Origin: Manis javanica
Lineage: Eukaryota; Chordata; Mammalia; Pholidota; Manidae
Reading direction: 5' to 3'
Length of the DNA stretch: 64,000 nucleotides
NCBI RefSeq assembly: GCF_040802235.1
Contig: NC_133157.1
Span: 32,753,501 to 32,817,500, forward strand
Under the pieces are notes generated by a model. It was not told where the DNA came from and made no database searches. It saw nothing but the letters and a program-made list of their open reading frames with translations. Position 1 is the stretch's first letter. The number at the start of each line of letters is the position of its first letter. The translations under genes were made by a program, and so were the position numbers. Positions 24,521-36,479 of the stretch are shown here, piece after piece.

Positions 24521-24789
24521 AAGCAGAAACATTTTAGGACTAAAATGAAAGCATTCAGCAAAAAAGAAGGAAAGGATGATTAAAAGACAAAATAAATACC
24601 TTCCTTCTTAAAAAATGCTATAGAATATTTTGTTTTGTCTTAATTGATGGAGTTAGGATTTTTGGTAGAGACAAAATTTCTAAGCAGAAAAATTTGAAAC
24701 TAAGTCAAACTCTGAGGATTCATGTAACGTCCTGTCTTTTACTTCATGCTTTGAACTGGGGCTAATATAGAGGGCTGCACAGGGCACAG

Positions 24790-25040
24790 TAAATCACAGG
24801 AGGAAACACTAACTCTGGAAGGGTCACAGAAGGCTTCCTAGAGGAGGGGGCATTTTGAATAGGATCTTGAAGGATGTATAGGAGTTATCAAGCTACTGTG
24901 AAAGAGTAAGGATAGAAATATATGTCTTTATATTTAATAAATTATTCATTGGTTACCTACTAAGTGCCAGACACTAGGTCAGGCTCTGGGGATACAGCTA
25001 TAAAAAAAAAACAAGAAATGTTCTCTGTCCTTATGGTGTT
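24790..25040 (-). repeat. Two reversed L2 fragments
   Basis: The stretch at 24790-24920 carries 'gaaggcttcctagaggaggg' and 'aataggatcttgaaggatgt'. The stretch at 24930-25040 is a reversed L2 3' end with 'ctactaagtgccagacacta' and 'ggctctggggatacagc'. Their order shows they are separate copies. Confidence 0.7.
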
Positions 25041-25734
25041 TTGTTTACTGTTACTTTCCACAACAAATATAATTACATAGTTGTAATTGTAATGTGGATA
25101 TTTAGGTATGTATATTCTAGAAACATCAACTATCAGGGCTGCTTTGTCACCTACCCTGTCTTCTAAGGGACACTACTTCATGTCAAGCCTCTGCTGCCCC
25201 ATGCTTCCACTAGGCTGGTTTTAGGGGTATATGACCTGTGCAGTTGCCAAAGCATTTGGTTTTATGTTCTGCTGTCATCATCTTGAAATGCCTGATAATT
25301 TTACCTGTGAATGTGTGTTTTGTAAGTGATGTCTAATGAGACAATGAAGTGTGCATGTGAGCAGATGAGATATGCTTGGTGGAGGGCATGCATGCATAGG
25401 CTCAGCTCCACGGTGATGGTAGGCAGTGGACATGCCAAGCTGTCAGCCTGGCCACTTGATGTTGCACACACATTATACCTGAGGAGGACGGGGTCCAGGA
25501 TGCTCCAGGACCCAAGAGGGCAGCCGGGGCTGGGTCCTGGGCCCTGCCTGGTGGCAGTAGCTGAGGAAGCAGCAGTGCTGGCAACAGCCGAGGCCCCAGG
25601 TGAGAGGGGCCTTCGGATCTCACGTATGGGTCCTTTACTACATTTATTGAGGGGCTTCTATGTGTCAGGTCCTGAGTTTGATAGGAATTCTAGTTATGCC
25701 CAACTAGAGGTGGGAAGAAATGCTGGTTTTTCTT
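25041..25734. other. No gene recognised
   Basis: A 136-codon plus-strand frame at 25326-25736 crosses a small GC-rich patch near 25.48-25.62 kb. It has no recognisable domain and ends in repeat-like text. Confidence 0.35.
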
Positions 25735-25990
25735 AACAGTTTTTATCCCATTAAAAAATTTCATATAGCAAATACACAGAATACAGAAAAGAAGGAAAAA
25801 GGACTCCATAGACTCAAAACTCAACAAATAACTATTAACATTTTGGTGTGTTTCTTTCTGGACTTTGTTATGTATGTTTTTCACAGTGTTTAAATGATAC
25901 AGAATATATATTCTATCAAGTGGAGATACCATATTAACTTCCTTTGACCTTTATATGGCTTCCAATTTTTTATAAGACTTTGCTTGACAT
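25735..25990 (-). repeat. Old L1-type fragment, reversed
   Basis: The text 'cagaatacagaaaagaagga', 'aactattaacattttggtgt' and 'ccatattaacttcctttgac' belongs to the same family as the repeats near 8.46 and 35.5 kb. Confidence 0.55.
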
Positions 25991-26189
25991 CTTGGTGCAT
26001 AATTGTACTTTTAAAATAACTGACTCATTTCAAAAAAAGTATCGCATTTTTCATGAATTTCAGATTATTTCTCAACCCAGAATTTCTGTTCTTTGGTCTC
26101 TACATTCTCCTTAGATAAGTCATTCGCTCATGTGTTTGGTTATTTCAGCACTGACTTCTCCTCAGCTTTATAGTAATACATTTAATAAC

Positions 26190-27320
26190 TCAGATGAAAT
26201 GGGCAAAGTCCTTGGAATAGGTAACAAGAAGAGCCCTGTATCTATTAAACAAATTAAATTCAAGATTGAAAACCTTCTAACAAAAGAAACTCCAGATTCA
26301 GATGACTTCACTGGTGAATTCTAATAGCAAGGGATTTAAGGAAGAAATTATACCAATTCCATGCAAACTCTTAGAGAAAACAGAAGTAGAGAAAACACTT
26401 CCCAGTCATTTTATAGGGCCAACATTTCCCTGATACAAAAAGCATGCAAGGACATTCCAAAAAATGAAAAAACTACAGTCCAGTATTCCTCATGAATATA
26501 AATGCATAAAGTTCAAATGAAATATTATCAAAGCAAATCCAGCAAAACATATGAAGGATACTTCATAATTTCCACAGTGGGAAATAAGCTAAATGTTTCC
26601 CACTGGTAAATGGATAAACAAACTGTGGTACACTCATACGAGGGGACACTGCTCAGCAATCAAGAGGACTACAGATACACACAACATGGATGAATCTCAC
26701 ATGGATATGGTCAGTGAAGGAAGATACACTCGAAGACTACACCCTGTATGGTTCTAAATATATGACATTCTGGAAAAGACAGAACTATAGGAACAGAAAA
26801 CAAGTCATTGATGGGAGAAAAGAAAGACCAGAGAACGGGTCAGCACGGGCATAAAGGGTGACTACAGGAGCAGAGTGCAGGAGGATGTGGGGCGGCCGTG
26901 TTGTATAAGAGGTCTGTGTTTTGATTGTGATGGTTGTTACATGGCCGTGTGTGTTTTTGTTGCAGCTCAGAGAACTCTATACCAAAAAGCATACATTTTG
27001 CTAAATGTAAATAATACTTCACTAAGAAGGGAATAAAAAGTTTCCATATATGGCATTCTGGAAAAGGCAAAAAACTGAAGGGACATAAAATACATCCGTG
27101 GTTGTAGGGGCTGGGAGGGAGGAGGGGTTTGACTACAGCGAGGCATAAAGTAATATTTGAGCGTCACAGAAATATGCTATTTCTTGTTTGTGGTAGTGGT
27201 AATAAGACTATATACGTCTGTCAAAATTCATAGAACTGCACTCCATCTTAGGTACACCCATTTTAGGGTGAATTTGACTATATGTAAATTATTCCTCAAT
27301 ATAAATGTCTTTAAAAAAAT
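26190..27320 (+). repeat. Old L1 LINE: ORF2 remnant and 3' region
   Basis: From about 26200 the plus strand encodes L1 reverse-transcriptase-like residues ending DSDDFTGEF before a stop. This is followed by frame-broken ORF2 text ('gccaacatttccctgataca'). Further on are 'ggacactgctcagcaatcaa', 'caacatggatgaatctcaca' and a terminal 'atgtaaattattcctcaata'. The element is decayed and cannot move. Confidence 0.85.
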
Positions 27321-27499
27321 CTTTATACCCCAGATCGCTCATGACTGCTTAGTTCATCTATGGCAGCTGTCCTTAAAAGGACATATATACACATTTTTCT
27401 TAAGGCATTGATTTATGTCAAATTATTATCAAATTCCCTGCCTCTAGCTTTCAGCTTTCTCATTTATAAAATGGAAGCTTGACCCTCTTAATATCTTTT

Positions 27500-27720
27500 A
27501 ATGGAAAAGAACAGGTCTTGAAGTTGAACAATCTGTTCAAAATCTGTCCTCACCACTTCCAACTGTGTGACTTTGGACAAGTTATTTAGTTTTGTTAGGC
27601 CTCAGTTACAATATAATAACAGTGCCCACATCACAGTAATGTCGGGAGGATCAAATCAGATGTCCATAAAGAGTTTAGTGCACGTTAGACACAGGGAAAG
27701 CATTCCATAAATGGTAACTG
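27500..27720 (+). repeat. MIR SINE
   Basis: Contains 'aactgtgtgactttggacaa', 'taggcctcagttacaatata' and 'cattccataaatggtaactg'. Confidence 0.8.
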
Positions 27721-27779
27721 TGTGCTCAAGTCCTGTCTGTCCTGACCTTTACAGGAAGATGAAGGATTTTGGGTGGTCA

Positions 27780-28194
27780 TCTGTAGGAGCCCAAATAATG
27801 GGCTCCCAAAGACATCCATGTCCTGATGCCCAGAACCTCTGAATGTTACCTTACACAGCCAAAGGGACTTTGCAGATGTGATTGAATTAAAGATCTTGGG
27901 AAGATTATCCTGGACCATCTAGGTGGGCCCGATGTAATCACAAGGGTCTGGCAAAGAGGGAGGCAGGAGAGTCCCACTAAGGGACAGAGACCTGACAACA
28001 GAAGCAGATGTTGGAGTGATGTGGGGTCACAAGCCAGGAATACAGGCAGCCTCTGCAGGCTGGAAAAGGCAAGGAAACATTCTCCTCTAGAGCCTTCAAA
28101 GGAACGTGGCCCTGCTCACCCATTTTAGTCTTCTGAACTTAAGCCACTAAGTTTGTTGTAATTTTTTCCAACGGCAAGAAGAAACTCACTGCAT
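27780..28194 (+). mobile_element. MaLR (MLT1-type) LTR
   Basis: Landmarks: 'ctctgaatgttaccttacac', 'ggactttgcagatgtgattg', 'gggcccgatgtaatcacaag', 'ctagagccttcaaaggaacg' and 'cttaagccactaagtttgtt'. Confidence 0.9.
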
Positions 28195-28729
28195 CTTGGG
28201 TGCAGGGACCCTAGTTCCCAGACCATGGGGACTTGGTGTTGGTACATGAAGGGCATGTTGCTGAACATACTCTTATAATTGGGCCTGACTAGGGCAATAG
28301 AGAACACAGGGCCCAGCAAATGTGAAAACTCTGAGTAAGGTTTCTCCCTACCATAATCCGATTGCGCACAGGCCTCCTTCCTCCTGGCCCACTGATCCCC
28401 AAGCAGAAACTCATGACCCCAAGCTAGAGGATTGGTCCTTTTGCCCCACTATGGAGCAACTGCCTGTGTGCTGGACCCTACACAGAGTACCCTGTTAAGT
28501 GGGTGTTGGCCCTCTCCGGCCCTCTCAAAGGCCAACCCAGAAACTGCCCTGTATGTAGCCAGGGACCAGTCTGGAATTGGAAGTGATTTAGATACTGCTT
28601 TCTTGTGGGGAGGGGGTCCTTGGGGTCCTTTCTTTTGATGTCCACTAGAGGGTACTGTGTACGTGTGTATAGGAAACTGAACGGAAATTTGGGCATCCTC
28701 TCCTGCAAACGCTCAAGTAGAGAAACATG

Positions 28730-29130
28730 GACAAAGACATCCCCACACAAATGCTTACAATTAGACACATGGACACAACAAACCCACAGATAATCACACA
28801 CATAGCACCCACTCGTACACATGGATAGGTGTGTGTGTACACACCAGCGTATGTGCATGAAAATATATTCGTGTGAACATAGTCACATGGCCATAAAACA
28901 CACAGAGACACATGATGTACACATCCACATACATCCAGATCCACACAGATTTATCTAGACATATACACACACCATCCACCTAGACATACACATTACCAGT
29001 TACACTTTGGCAGACAAATAGTCACATGTACAGTGCCATAAATACACATTCAGACACATAGATGTAAGCATGAAAACAGACACACATATACTCCTAAACA
29101 ACACATGTGCACATGCATGCACACCTATCC
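28730..29130. repeat. CA/CACATA-rich low-complexity block
   Basis: About 400 bases dominated by interrupted ACAC, CACATA and CATGCA words, with minus-strand Cys/Val-rich frames created by the repeat. These frames are not genes. Confidence 0.75.
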
Positions 29131-29640
29131 TGGGCTTTTGTTATCTTGCTTTAGTGGAAAATAAAGTCCCTTGAGAGATGATGAACATTATGGTGTTTTC
29201 TAAGGAAAACAATGGAAATGTCAACCTTATAATCCTGACAGAACTGTTTTATTCATTAAATGTTAATGAAAGGCAGTTCAGGTAACACATTAAGTTTTTA
29301 AACAGAAAAACAGTAGCCCTGTTCTGACAAAGCAGAAACCCAAGCCACAGTTTTGCAAACTGTTTAATAACATGTGGAAGGCTCTGAGACACACTAAAAC
29401 AGATACTGGTTTTAAAAAACTACTGCAGGAATTTTCAACAGAAAAAACAAGATAAGCCAAAATATTATGTTAAGATAAATACTAAGTCCAAACAAGTCCT
29501 CCTTCCTCAGAAAGGGTGAAAAAGGAACATGGAACCTTTGCAAATGATTATCAGATGGTAAGGCCTGGCAATTTGTCTTCGATAAGACAAAGGCATTAAA
29601 AGAAAAGATAAAAGAAGGAGAAAGGGAAAAGGGCCTAAGA
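29131..29640. promoter_or_regulatory. Unique AT-rich block, possible conserved non-coding element
   Basis: No recognised repeat across about 500 bases. The sequence is rich in short homeobox-like and AT-rich words ('cattaaatgttaatgaaagg', 'caaatgattatcagatgg'). This is only compositional evidence for a regulatory role. Confidence 0.25.
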
Positions 29641-29839
29641 AAATAGCTGATTCAATAATAGCATGGAATAGCTGAGAAAAGTCAGCTGTCAGATATGCAT
29701 CCTGCTCTGGCTGCCAAGCCCTGGCATGAAACAGGTGAGTGTTCTCCAAGCAAAGGGCAAAGGATCAAGCAGGGGCGTGAGTGATTTTGTGTGGACATGC
29801 GCTGACCACTGCTGTGTCCTTCTCCACAGAAGCCTTATA

Positions 29840-30000
29840 GGCAGGGGAGAGAGACTAGGCTTTGGGTCAGGACACCTAGGGCTAAGTCCTGCCTCTGCCA
29901 CTTCCTTGTTGTATGACACTGGCAGGTCCTGTCCCTCCCCGGGCCTTGGTCTCCCTAGTTGTACACTAAGGAAATTGTCTTCTCTAGTCTCAAAAGTTCC
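29840..30000 (+). repeat. MIR SINE
   Basis: Contains 'gactaggctttgggtcagga', 'ctgcctctgccacttccttg' and 'gccttggtctccctagttg'. Confidence 0.75.
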
Positions 30001-30054
30001 TTCCTTCTCTATTACCTTACCATTACAAGCCCGCAAAGCACCTTTCTGAGACCC

Positions 30055-30370
30055 CACTGCATCCTGTAACGAGAATCATTGCAAGTAGCTCTGTTTGTGC
30101 ATTTAACAAAGTGCCCGTTCCAGCCCATCAGCTCTATTCCATGAACAATAGCTCAAGAATAGATAAAAGGCATTCATCAGGCAGGCTGGCCCAATTATCA
30201 TGTCACACTGAATGAATGTATTTTAAAATCTTTTCTGACAAGAAAATGTTCCAAGTAGGTACCTTCAAATTAGCTGGAAAATCCAGAAAATTTGCTATTA
30301 GGCCTTCTTTGAAGAATCTTTATTCCCCCCTACTGTTCCAGAGGAATTCCTTGGATATTATTAATTCCTT
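30055..30370. promoter_or_regulatory. Unique block, possible conserved non-coding element
   Basis: Repeat-free text with a GAACAATAG word resembling a SOX-type site and 'cccaattatcatgtcacact'. The regulatory label is an inference from repeat exclusion and motif-like words. Confidence 0.25.
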
Positions 30371-30523
30371 CTAAGAGTCTGACCTTGTACCCCACGCTGG
30401 GACTGAACCACTTTGTCTGCCTGCCCTATTCCCCAGGAGCCATTGCAGAGATGATACACACCACAGCCCTAACAGGAGATCACCTGTCCATCAGTTTTAA
30501 GCGTCAGATGGGCTCTAGTGGAA

Positions 30524-30660
30524 ATTCAGTTCAATTCAATTCAATTCTGCCAACATTTACTGAGCTTCAGAAAACATGCTGTGAGCCCTGTGATAAGAGC
30601 TGAGTCTAGGCAGCTCTTGTCCTTGAAGGGACACTCCACTAATGGGGACATGCTTATAAA
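30524..30660 (-). repeat. L2 LINE 3' end, reversed, with short TTCAA expansion
   Basis: The array 'gttcaattcaattcaattc' at about 30529-30547 leads into 'caacatttactgagcttcag' and 'ctcttgtccttgaaggg', a reversed L2 3' end whose tail has expanded. Confidence 0.65.
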
Positions 30661-30687
30661 CAGATCAGTGCCAGCAGGAAGGAGGTT

Positions 30688-30825
30688 GTGTAGTGCAGTG
30701 GAAAGCTAAACAGATTACATTTTGAAGCTTGATTTGGCTACTAGCTGTGTGACCTTGGGTGGGTGACTTTACCTCTCTGAGTCTTTCTTTCCTCACCTCT
30801 AAAATGGGATAAGTACTCCCTCTGA
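30688..30825 (+). repeat. MIR SINE
   Basis: Very clear MIR core: 'gtgcagtggaaagctaaaca', 'ctagctgtgtgaccttgggt', 'ttacctctctgagtctttct' and 'cctctaaaatgggataagta'. Confidence 0.9.
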
Positions 30826-31199
30826 CCCTCCCGTGGTCAAAGTCTGGCATTCCAGTATCATCTCTGCCTGCCAGGGCTGAGGGGTTGTTTCTGACCTCTT
30901 CTTCACTCACAACACAGCAGTCTCTCTGCTGCTTTATTTTCAGCTTCATTTTGCAGATGGCGCCATTTGGCTGTGGTCTGGGAGAAAATATTTCTCTAGC
31001 TTAATGTGAAATTGCATCAAATGCAGAGATACCTGGAGCTGGTGGTTCTGATACAGAAATCTGGAAAGGCAACAGCAAGCATCTGGGGGAGAAGAGACTG
31101 ATTCAGGGAATGAGTTTCCAAATGAATACAGAACAATCTGCTTTGGCTTCTTGATATTGTGGAGCAGACTGTTTACTAGGGTAGATTTCTTGTTGACCC

Positions 31200-31345
31200 A
31201 CAGAATGTCATAGCTGGAGGGGGACCTAGAGACCACCTAGTTCTTACTCTGCAAGTGAGAACACCGAGGCCCAGAAAAGAGAAGAGACTTGCCCCAAAGC
31301 ACATGGTGAACCAGGGGCAGAGTTGGGCCTAGATCCCAGATGTCC
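31200..31345 (-). repeat. MIR-related SINE, reversed
   Basis: Contains 'gtcatagctggagggggacc', 'gagaacaccgaggcccagaa' and 'gacttgccccaaagcacatg'. Confidence 0.75.
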
Positions 31346-31739
31346 TGTGTCCCTGGCCTCTGCCCCTCCTTTTATCTCGCTGTGTCACATATCACCACCC
31401 AGAAGATTGGGAATGAATGAGCCACTCTCTCCAGCTTCCATTCCTGCTACCAGAGTCCCTGGTCCTGACCCCCAGGCTCTGCCCTGCCCTGAACCTACGG
31501 ACCCTTCCTGTAATCAGTCGTGAAGCGCACAGGGTTCCTGAGGACAGTGGATGCCCTTCCTGGCTCTGTGGACCCAGGCCCTGGGAGGAGTTCAGCTGGC
31601 ATCTTCCCAGTGGGATTACTCCTGATGACTCCGAGTAAGACTTGTGGGGTGCCTGCCCCGACAGAAAGTCTCCCTGGCCAAACACTGTGGGAGAGAACTC
31701 AGGGGCTGCTGGGTACCTGAGACCGTCTGGTGGGCTTGC

Positions 31740-31860
31740 TTCACTTCACAGTCTACAAAGCACTTCCATAGCCTGTTTATAGATGGGGAAACTGAGGCTA
31801 CAAGGGTACAAGTGTCTCACCTACAGCCACCCAGAGAAAGACCCATAGAGTTAAGATTTT
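31740..31860 (-). repeat. MIR fragment, reversed
   Basis: Contains 'gatggggaaactgaggctac' followed by 'ctcacctacagccacccaga'. Confidence 0.7.
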
Positions 31861-32959
31861 ATGCCAAGTAAGGCCTCTGTGGAAGAGAGGCGTGTGGCAT
31901 CCACCACAGAGGAGCTGTGTGTGCTTCCTTCTGCAGCCACCCAGGCACAGGGTGGATTCAGGGGGTTCTCCTTGGGAAGAGCAAAATGCCTACCTGCACT
32001 CTCACTAGTTACCTAACAGACGGTGTGCCTGTGCCTGATACTTTTTCCAAGTATCTCCTTGTTCATTTTATTCTGACCAGTGGTGTACAGAGGAAACATT
32101 CAGAACATTCTACCTCCAGGACAGCCTCAACACCTAGCCAAGTGGAGAATGCCCAAACAGGGCACCAATCTTACCATCCAGCAAGGAGGAGGAGGGATCT
32201 TAAAGGACAGGCAGCAAAGGGGTGGGGAAGGGCCTGCCATCCAGATGAACAAAGGCCTGGAGGAAAGAAGGCAAATGTTTGGGAACTAGAACTGTGATCT
32301 GAGTTCAGCATGGAATGCTCGAGTGTTTGAGGATGGAGAGAAGGCTGGCCTGGTGAGCTGGAGTAAAGGGCCTTGGCTGTGAGGATAAGGAGCTTAATAT
32401 GACCTAGGAGGTGGGGAACAGCAGGATTAAGAAATGTTCTGATCTCTGTGAGCCAAGTGCTGGACGGAAAAGGGCAGAGATGAGATGAAATCCACCCATC
32501 AAACAACCTTGGTGGACAGCATGTCCAGACCTGGTCGGGTGCCAGGGTCTGCAGCCCCCGCCAAGATGACAGACTTAAGGAAGAAACCTGCCCCACAGCT
32601 CAGAGCCAGGCTCAGGCTGCCTGCCTCTGGATGTCTCCATCTCAGACTGGATCTTTAGAGGCAACACCTTCATAAGGCAGCCTCAGAGGCCCACAGCTGC
32701 CAGATTCCTCCTTATCTCTCTTGTAAACACGGATGTTTTACTATCTTGTCAAAGGAAAGCTCTTATAGCTTGCCTTGGGGAAAACAGAAATTTCAACCCT
32801 TTCAGCCTCCTGAAAAAAATGCCATTGTGAGGTCTCTGGCTCAAATGCAAAATTGTGCAAATATCTTCTTTGAATGCAGAGGAGGGCCTCCTGCCCTCAG
32901 CTCCTTCATGTGGTAAAGGCAGGAGTAGACTAAGAAAGCCTCCTACTTATATGTGTACT
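31861..32959. other. No gene recognised
   Basis: Frames of 126 (plus) and 141 (minus) codons overlap each other near 32.0-32.6 kb, the usual sign of chance frames. The part near 32.25-32.45 kb is weakly like a reversed L2. Confidence 0.35.
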
Positions 32960-33090
32960 AATCTACCTCCCCACTGGACCAAAGACCCTGAGGGTGAGGG
33001 CCTCATCTCACATACTGGGAATGCCTGGCACCTGCCATGGTGTACATTCTCAAGAAAGGTTGTGGAATGAATGAATGAATGAATGAATGA
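32960..33090 (+). repeat. L2 LINE 3' end with GAAT microsatellite tail
   Basis: L2 terminal text ('ctcatctcacatactgggaa', 'tgcctggcacctgccatgg') runs into a perfect GAAT/TGAA array at 33065-33090. This is another microsatellite born from an L2 tail. Confidence 0.8.
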
Positions 33091-33524
33091 GCAAATAAGA
33101 AAATAACTGGTGCCTTCTTGCTGTGTTTTCCCAGGATTTCAAAGCAAGCTGTAAATACAACTTAAAGTGTGCAGCACCTTGTTCACTAGTCAAGGGCTCG
33201 CGCAACTACATGAGAGTTAGAATTTGGTGGCTGCTTCAGGTTTAAGGCTCTTTGCCACCAGGTTCAGGGAAGAACATGGATTTCTAATGAGTCAGCTCAG
33301 ATCAGGGCACAGAAAGGGCTGGAAGTCACCCCCAGGGGAGAATATTTCTCAAGGACATTTGAGTCTCTCAATTCACACGACAGCTGTTGCCTGGTTAAGT
33401 GTCCACTTCCCGTCACATTCTAAATAAAGATCCATAAGACTCTGTTCCTGGACCCAGTGATGAATGGCTGCCAAGGTCACAGGGTAACCTCAGCTTGGCC
33501 TCTTTATTGCTGCCTTGGAAAGGC
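33091..33524. other. No gene or clear repeat
   Basis: Unique-looking sequence. I see no exon or motif that can be supported. Confidence 0.3.
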
Positions 33525-33845
33525 AGCCGGGTTGTGAGAGAGAACTAGACTCTGAGCCAGATGGATTTGGGTCTCTCCATTCCCACCCCCACTAACCTTT
33601 GTGATACAGGCAAGTTCCTTGATTCCTCTGAGCCTCAGTTTCCCCTTTTGTAAGATAGGAGAAATAGTACTTGAGACTGTGGACTGTTGGCCTCCAGCCT
33701 CTGAGCCACCTCAGTTGAGCTTCTGACTCCTCACCTGTAGAACAGGCATAATAATATTGACCTCACAGAGTTGCAATGTGGGTTAAATGAGATAATATAC
33801 GTGCCAGGATTTGTAAACTTTGGAGTGCTGTGCAGTGTAATAGGG
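33525..33845 (+). repeat. Two MIR SINEs in tandem order
   Basis: The first (to about 33670) has 'tgagcctcagtttccccttt'. The second (from about 33720) has 'gactcctcacctgtagaaca', 'cacagagttgcaatgtgggt' and 'aaatgagataatatacgtgc'. Confidence 0.75.
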
Positions 33846-34466
33846 CTAGTATTCACTGTAAAAAATTCTTTAGACAGATGACTACATGTTCTACCAAATG
33901 TGAAGTGTATTGGTGTAGGAATCGTGGTTCGAGTCCAGCCCTGTGAGTTAGGTCACCTGCTCTCAGCAGGTCAAGGGCTAGAGTATAGGGTGTGTGAGAG
34001 TAATAAGAATTTGGGACAGTGCTGATTAGAGGTATGGCACCAAGAGCTGATGCTAGGCAGTGGGGAACATGGAAGATCTTTAAGCAGGAGCAAGACAGGA
34101 TCAGAACTGTAAATTAGAGTAGCCTGTGTGGAGGATTGCTTGGGGACGGTGAAGTTGGGGCAGGGAAATCGATGCACAGTTGTCCTGAGACCCAGGTGAG
34201 GGATAGCAAGGCCAAAACAAGGTCTGTGTGTGACCCAAGGTCTAGGCCCACTGCCACAGCATTTAAGTGTCTCACTAATTAATTGAAAATATGATGAGAC
34301 CATTTGCTGAGAGCAAGCCTGAAGATAAGAGCATTAACCTTTTGTAGGAGGGGTTAAATGTCACAAGCAGTAGGTAAGAATTGGTTGAGCAGAGCCTCAC
34401 CCCCAGGCTCCCAAATGGCCCAACTTTGGCTTGGTAATGATTTCTTCAGTCATTAAACAGGCCAAA
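33846..34466. other. No gene; probable decayed reversed L2
   Basis: 'gaagatctttaagcaggagc' and 'gtagcctgtgtggaggattg' are reminiscent of reversed L2 internal text. Otherwise unremarkable. Confidence 0.35.
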
Positions 34467-34497
34467 GGAAAAAGAAAGAAAGAAAAAAAGAAAAGAA
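34467..34497. repeat. Interrupted GAAA microsatellite
   Basis: Purine run of GAAA units with A-run interruptions. Confidence 0.8.
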
Positions 34498-35479
34498 CAG
34501 GTCCCATGAACAGATTTGTACTTTGCTGTACTTGTCTGAGTAAATGTTTTTATCAAGGCCTTTATTTTTAAGGCCACTTTCTTCATTTAAGGGGGACAAT
34601 GATCCAGGGGATTCAGGGGTACTTTTCCCATGAAAATCCTGCAGCCCCTTGGTGTACGACCAAGTCTTGCCCAGGGATGGTTTGAGCAAAGGAATAGCAA
34701 GATGATGTCCATAGGGACAGAGGCTGACCCGGTCTCCCTTTTGTCAACATATTCCTTCTGGTGTCCTCAGCCTCAGCACTGTGATGACTGGAGTCACTAT
34801 CTGCTGTAATGTGTTTTGGTCTCATTAACATGGACTGGATTAAGCAGCCGCATGGGCTTTTCAATTAGGAAGACAAGTTTCTGACAGTGTTTACAAAGGG
34901 ATTAGATCCCTGCTTAGCATGTGACAGGCCTTGCCTTCCTCCCTCCCTGACCCCCCAACCTCCTCTTCCTTCTTTCCCTCCCTGTCCTTCCCTATGTTCC
35001 ATGAACAAACAGGTTGGCCCTGTTGCACTTTGGAGTGTATTTGGCCAGATGTGCCAGTATGGGTGGGCATGTGATTAGGATCGTTTAACCATCCTAGCGA
35101 TGTTTAATCCAGTTGCCCACCTGAACTTGTCTCTAGTCCAGCCTTGGCTCCCACACCTCCAGCCCCTGCAAGCTCACTGCCTCAGGAGCCAGCCCAGGCC
35201 ACTGCTAAAAGCTCTCACCACACAAAGGTTCTTCCCAGACCTGAGCTACTGGCAGACCTCCCCAAAGAGTTTCTCCCCTTACCCCAGGACTGCTCTTCAG
35301 GGGCATCAAAGCCCATACACTGCCACTGCTCTGGGACAACCTCTTGTGACCAAGAGACGGAAATTTCATGCTGCAAGGCAGTCTCCTTTTGTGCTAACAC
35401 CCTGCTTCTCTCCATGGCTGCTCCTTTGTATGAAGGCAGCCCTCGCCTCACACAGGCACATGTGCATATAGTTTCAATC
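34498..35479. other. No gene recognised
   Basis: Overlapping frames of 114-137 codons on both strands near 35.1-35.6 kb have no protein pattern. The part near 34.5-34.87 kb is repeat-free. Confidence 0.35.
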
Positions 35480-36175
35480 ATGCTGTAAATAGCTTTTTGT
35501 TCTTTTTTTTTAATTAAAAATATGCCACAAACATTATTGCACATGGTACGCCCACTCTTCAAAACATCATTACCCTTTGAAGCACTTCTGAGTACGTCAT
35601 GTGGAAGCATCACGGCTTGACTCGCCATCTACCATTAATGGATGCAAACCCTGCTTTTTAACATTTTTTTTCATAGCGTCTCTGTTCATTTGCCTTTTTA
35701 CTTCTACTGAGTAATTTCCTCAAGAGGAATACACATTAGTGAGATTCCTGGATCATTTGTCTTGACTTAACTTTTGGTACACACTGTTGGATTGCTTTAC
35801 AAAGAGTCCACGCCAGTGCAGGGTGCCGCCTCAACAGCTGGCTGCTGCGCTTTCCCTAGAAACTTAACCTGGATCAGGTATCCTCTTTTTAATATTTTCC
35901 CTATTTTATGAGAATACCATCTTGAAGTTGTTTTGATGTCTTTTACTATTGATTAAAGAAGAGAAGAAAAAGGAGGAAAAGACATCTTTCCTTGGCTTTG
36001 ATTGCAATTTGTCTTTCTCTGGCGGGAATGGCCTGTTTGTACCCTTTGTTCATTTGCATACTGGAGTATTGATGTTTTTCTTACAAATTCCAATGAGCTC
36101 TTAGACTGTAAAGATATTAACCCTTAGTCTGGCCTCAGTCAGACATTTCCCCAAAGTGCTATCACTTTTACTTTA
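35480..36175 (-). repeat. Old L1 LINE 3' region, reversed
   Basis: Contains 'catagcgtctctgttcattt', 'gagtaatttcctcaagagga' and 'ttggattgctttacaaagag', then 'gtttgtaccctttgttcatt' and 'agactgtaaagatattaacc', in the order expected for reversed L1. Confidence 0.7.
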
Positions 36176-36299
36176 ATCATGTTGTTCTCATTGTTCTTGC
36201 CTGGGGGAACTCACTACTGAGGACCAGGGGACAACCCTCGGCACTGACTGCCCAACCCCCATGATGGTACCTTTGAGGTCCAAAAGAATACTATTAATA

Positions 36300-36445
36300 C
36301 ATGCACTGTAGTAGGTGCTCTGAGTATATCTTTTCCAATCCTCAAAGCAACCCTGGCAGATATGCCTATTCTACAGATGAGAAAACCAAGGGTCAGGGAG
36401 GTAAAGTGGCTCTTCTGGGTCACGCAGCATGCGTGTAGGAGCTAA
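36300..36445 (-). repeat. MIR SINE, reversed
   Basis: Contains 'ctattctacagatgagaaaa', 'gaggtaaagtggctcttctg' and 'ggtcacgcagcatgcg'. Confidence 0.75.
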
Positions 36446-36479
36446 CAAAGGTAAGCACTGTCTCTGGGTCTGCTGGCCC

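Noticed and set aside
26130-26324. 64-codon frame
   Set aside because: End of a decayed L1 ORF2 piece, annotated as repeat rather than as a gene.
28478-28979. Cys/Val/His-rich minus-strand frames
   Set aside because: Generated by the CA-rich simple repeat, not by a cysteine-rich gene.
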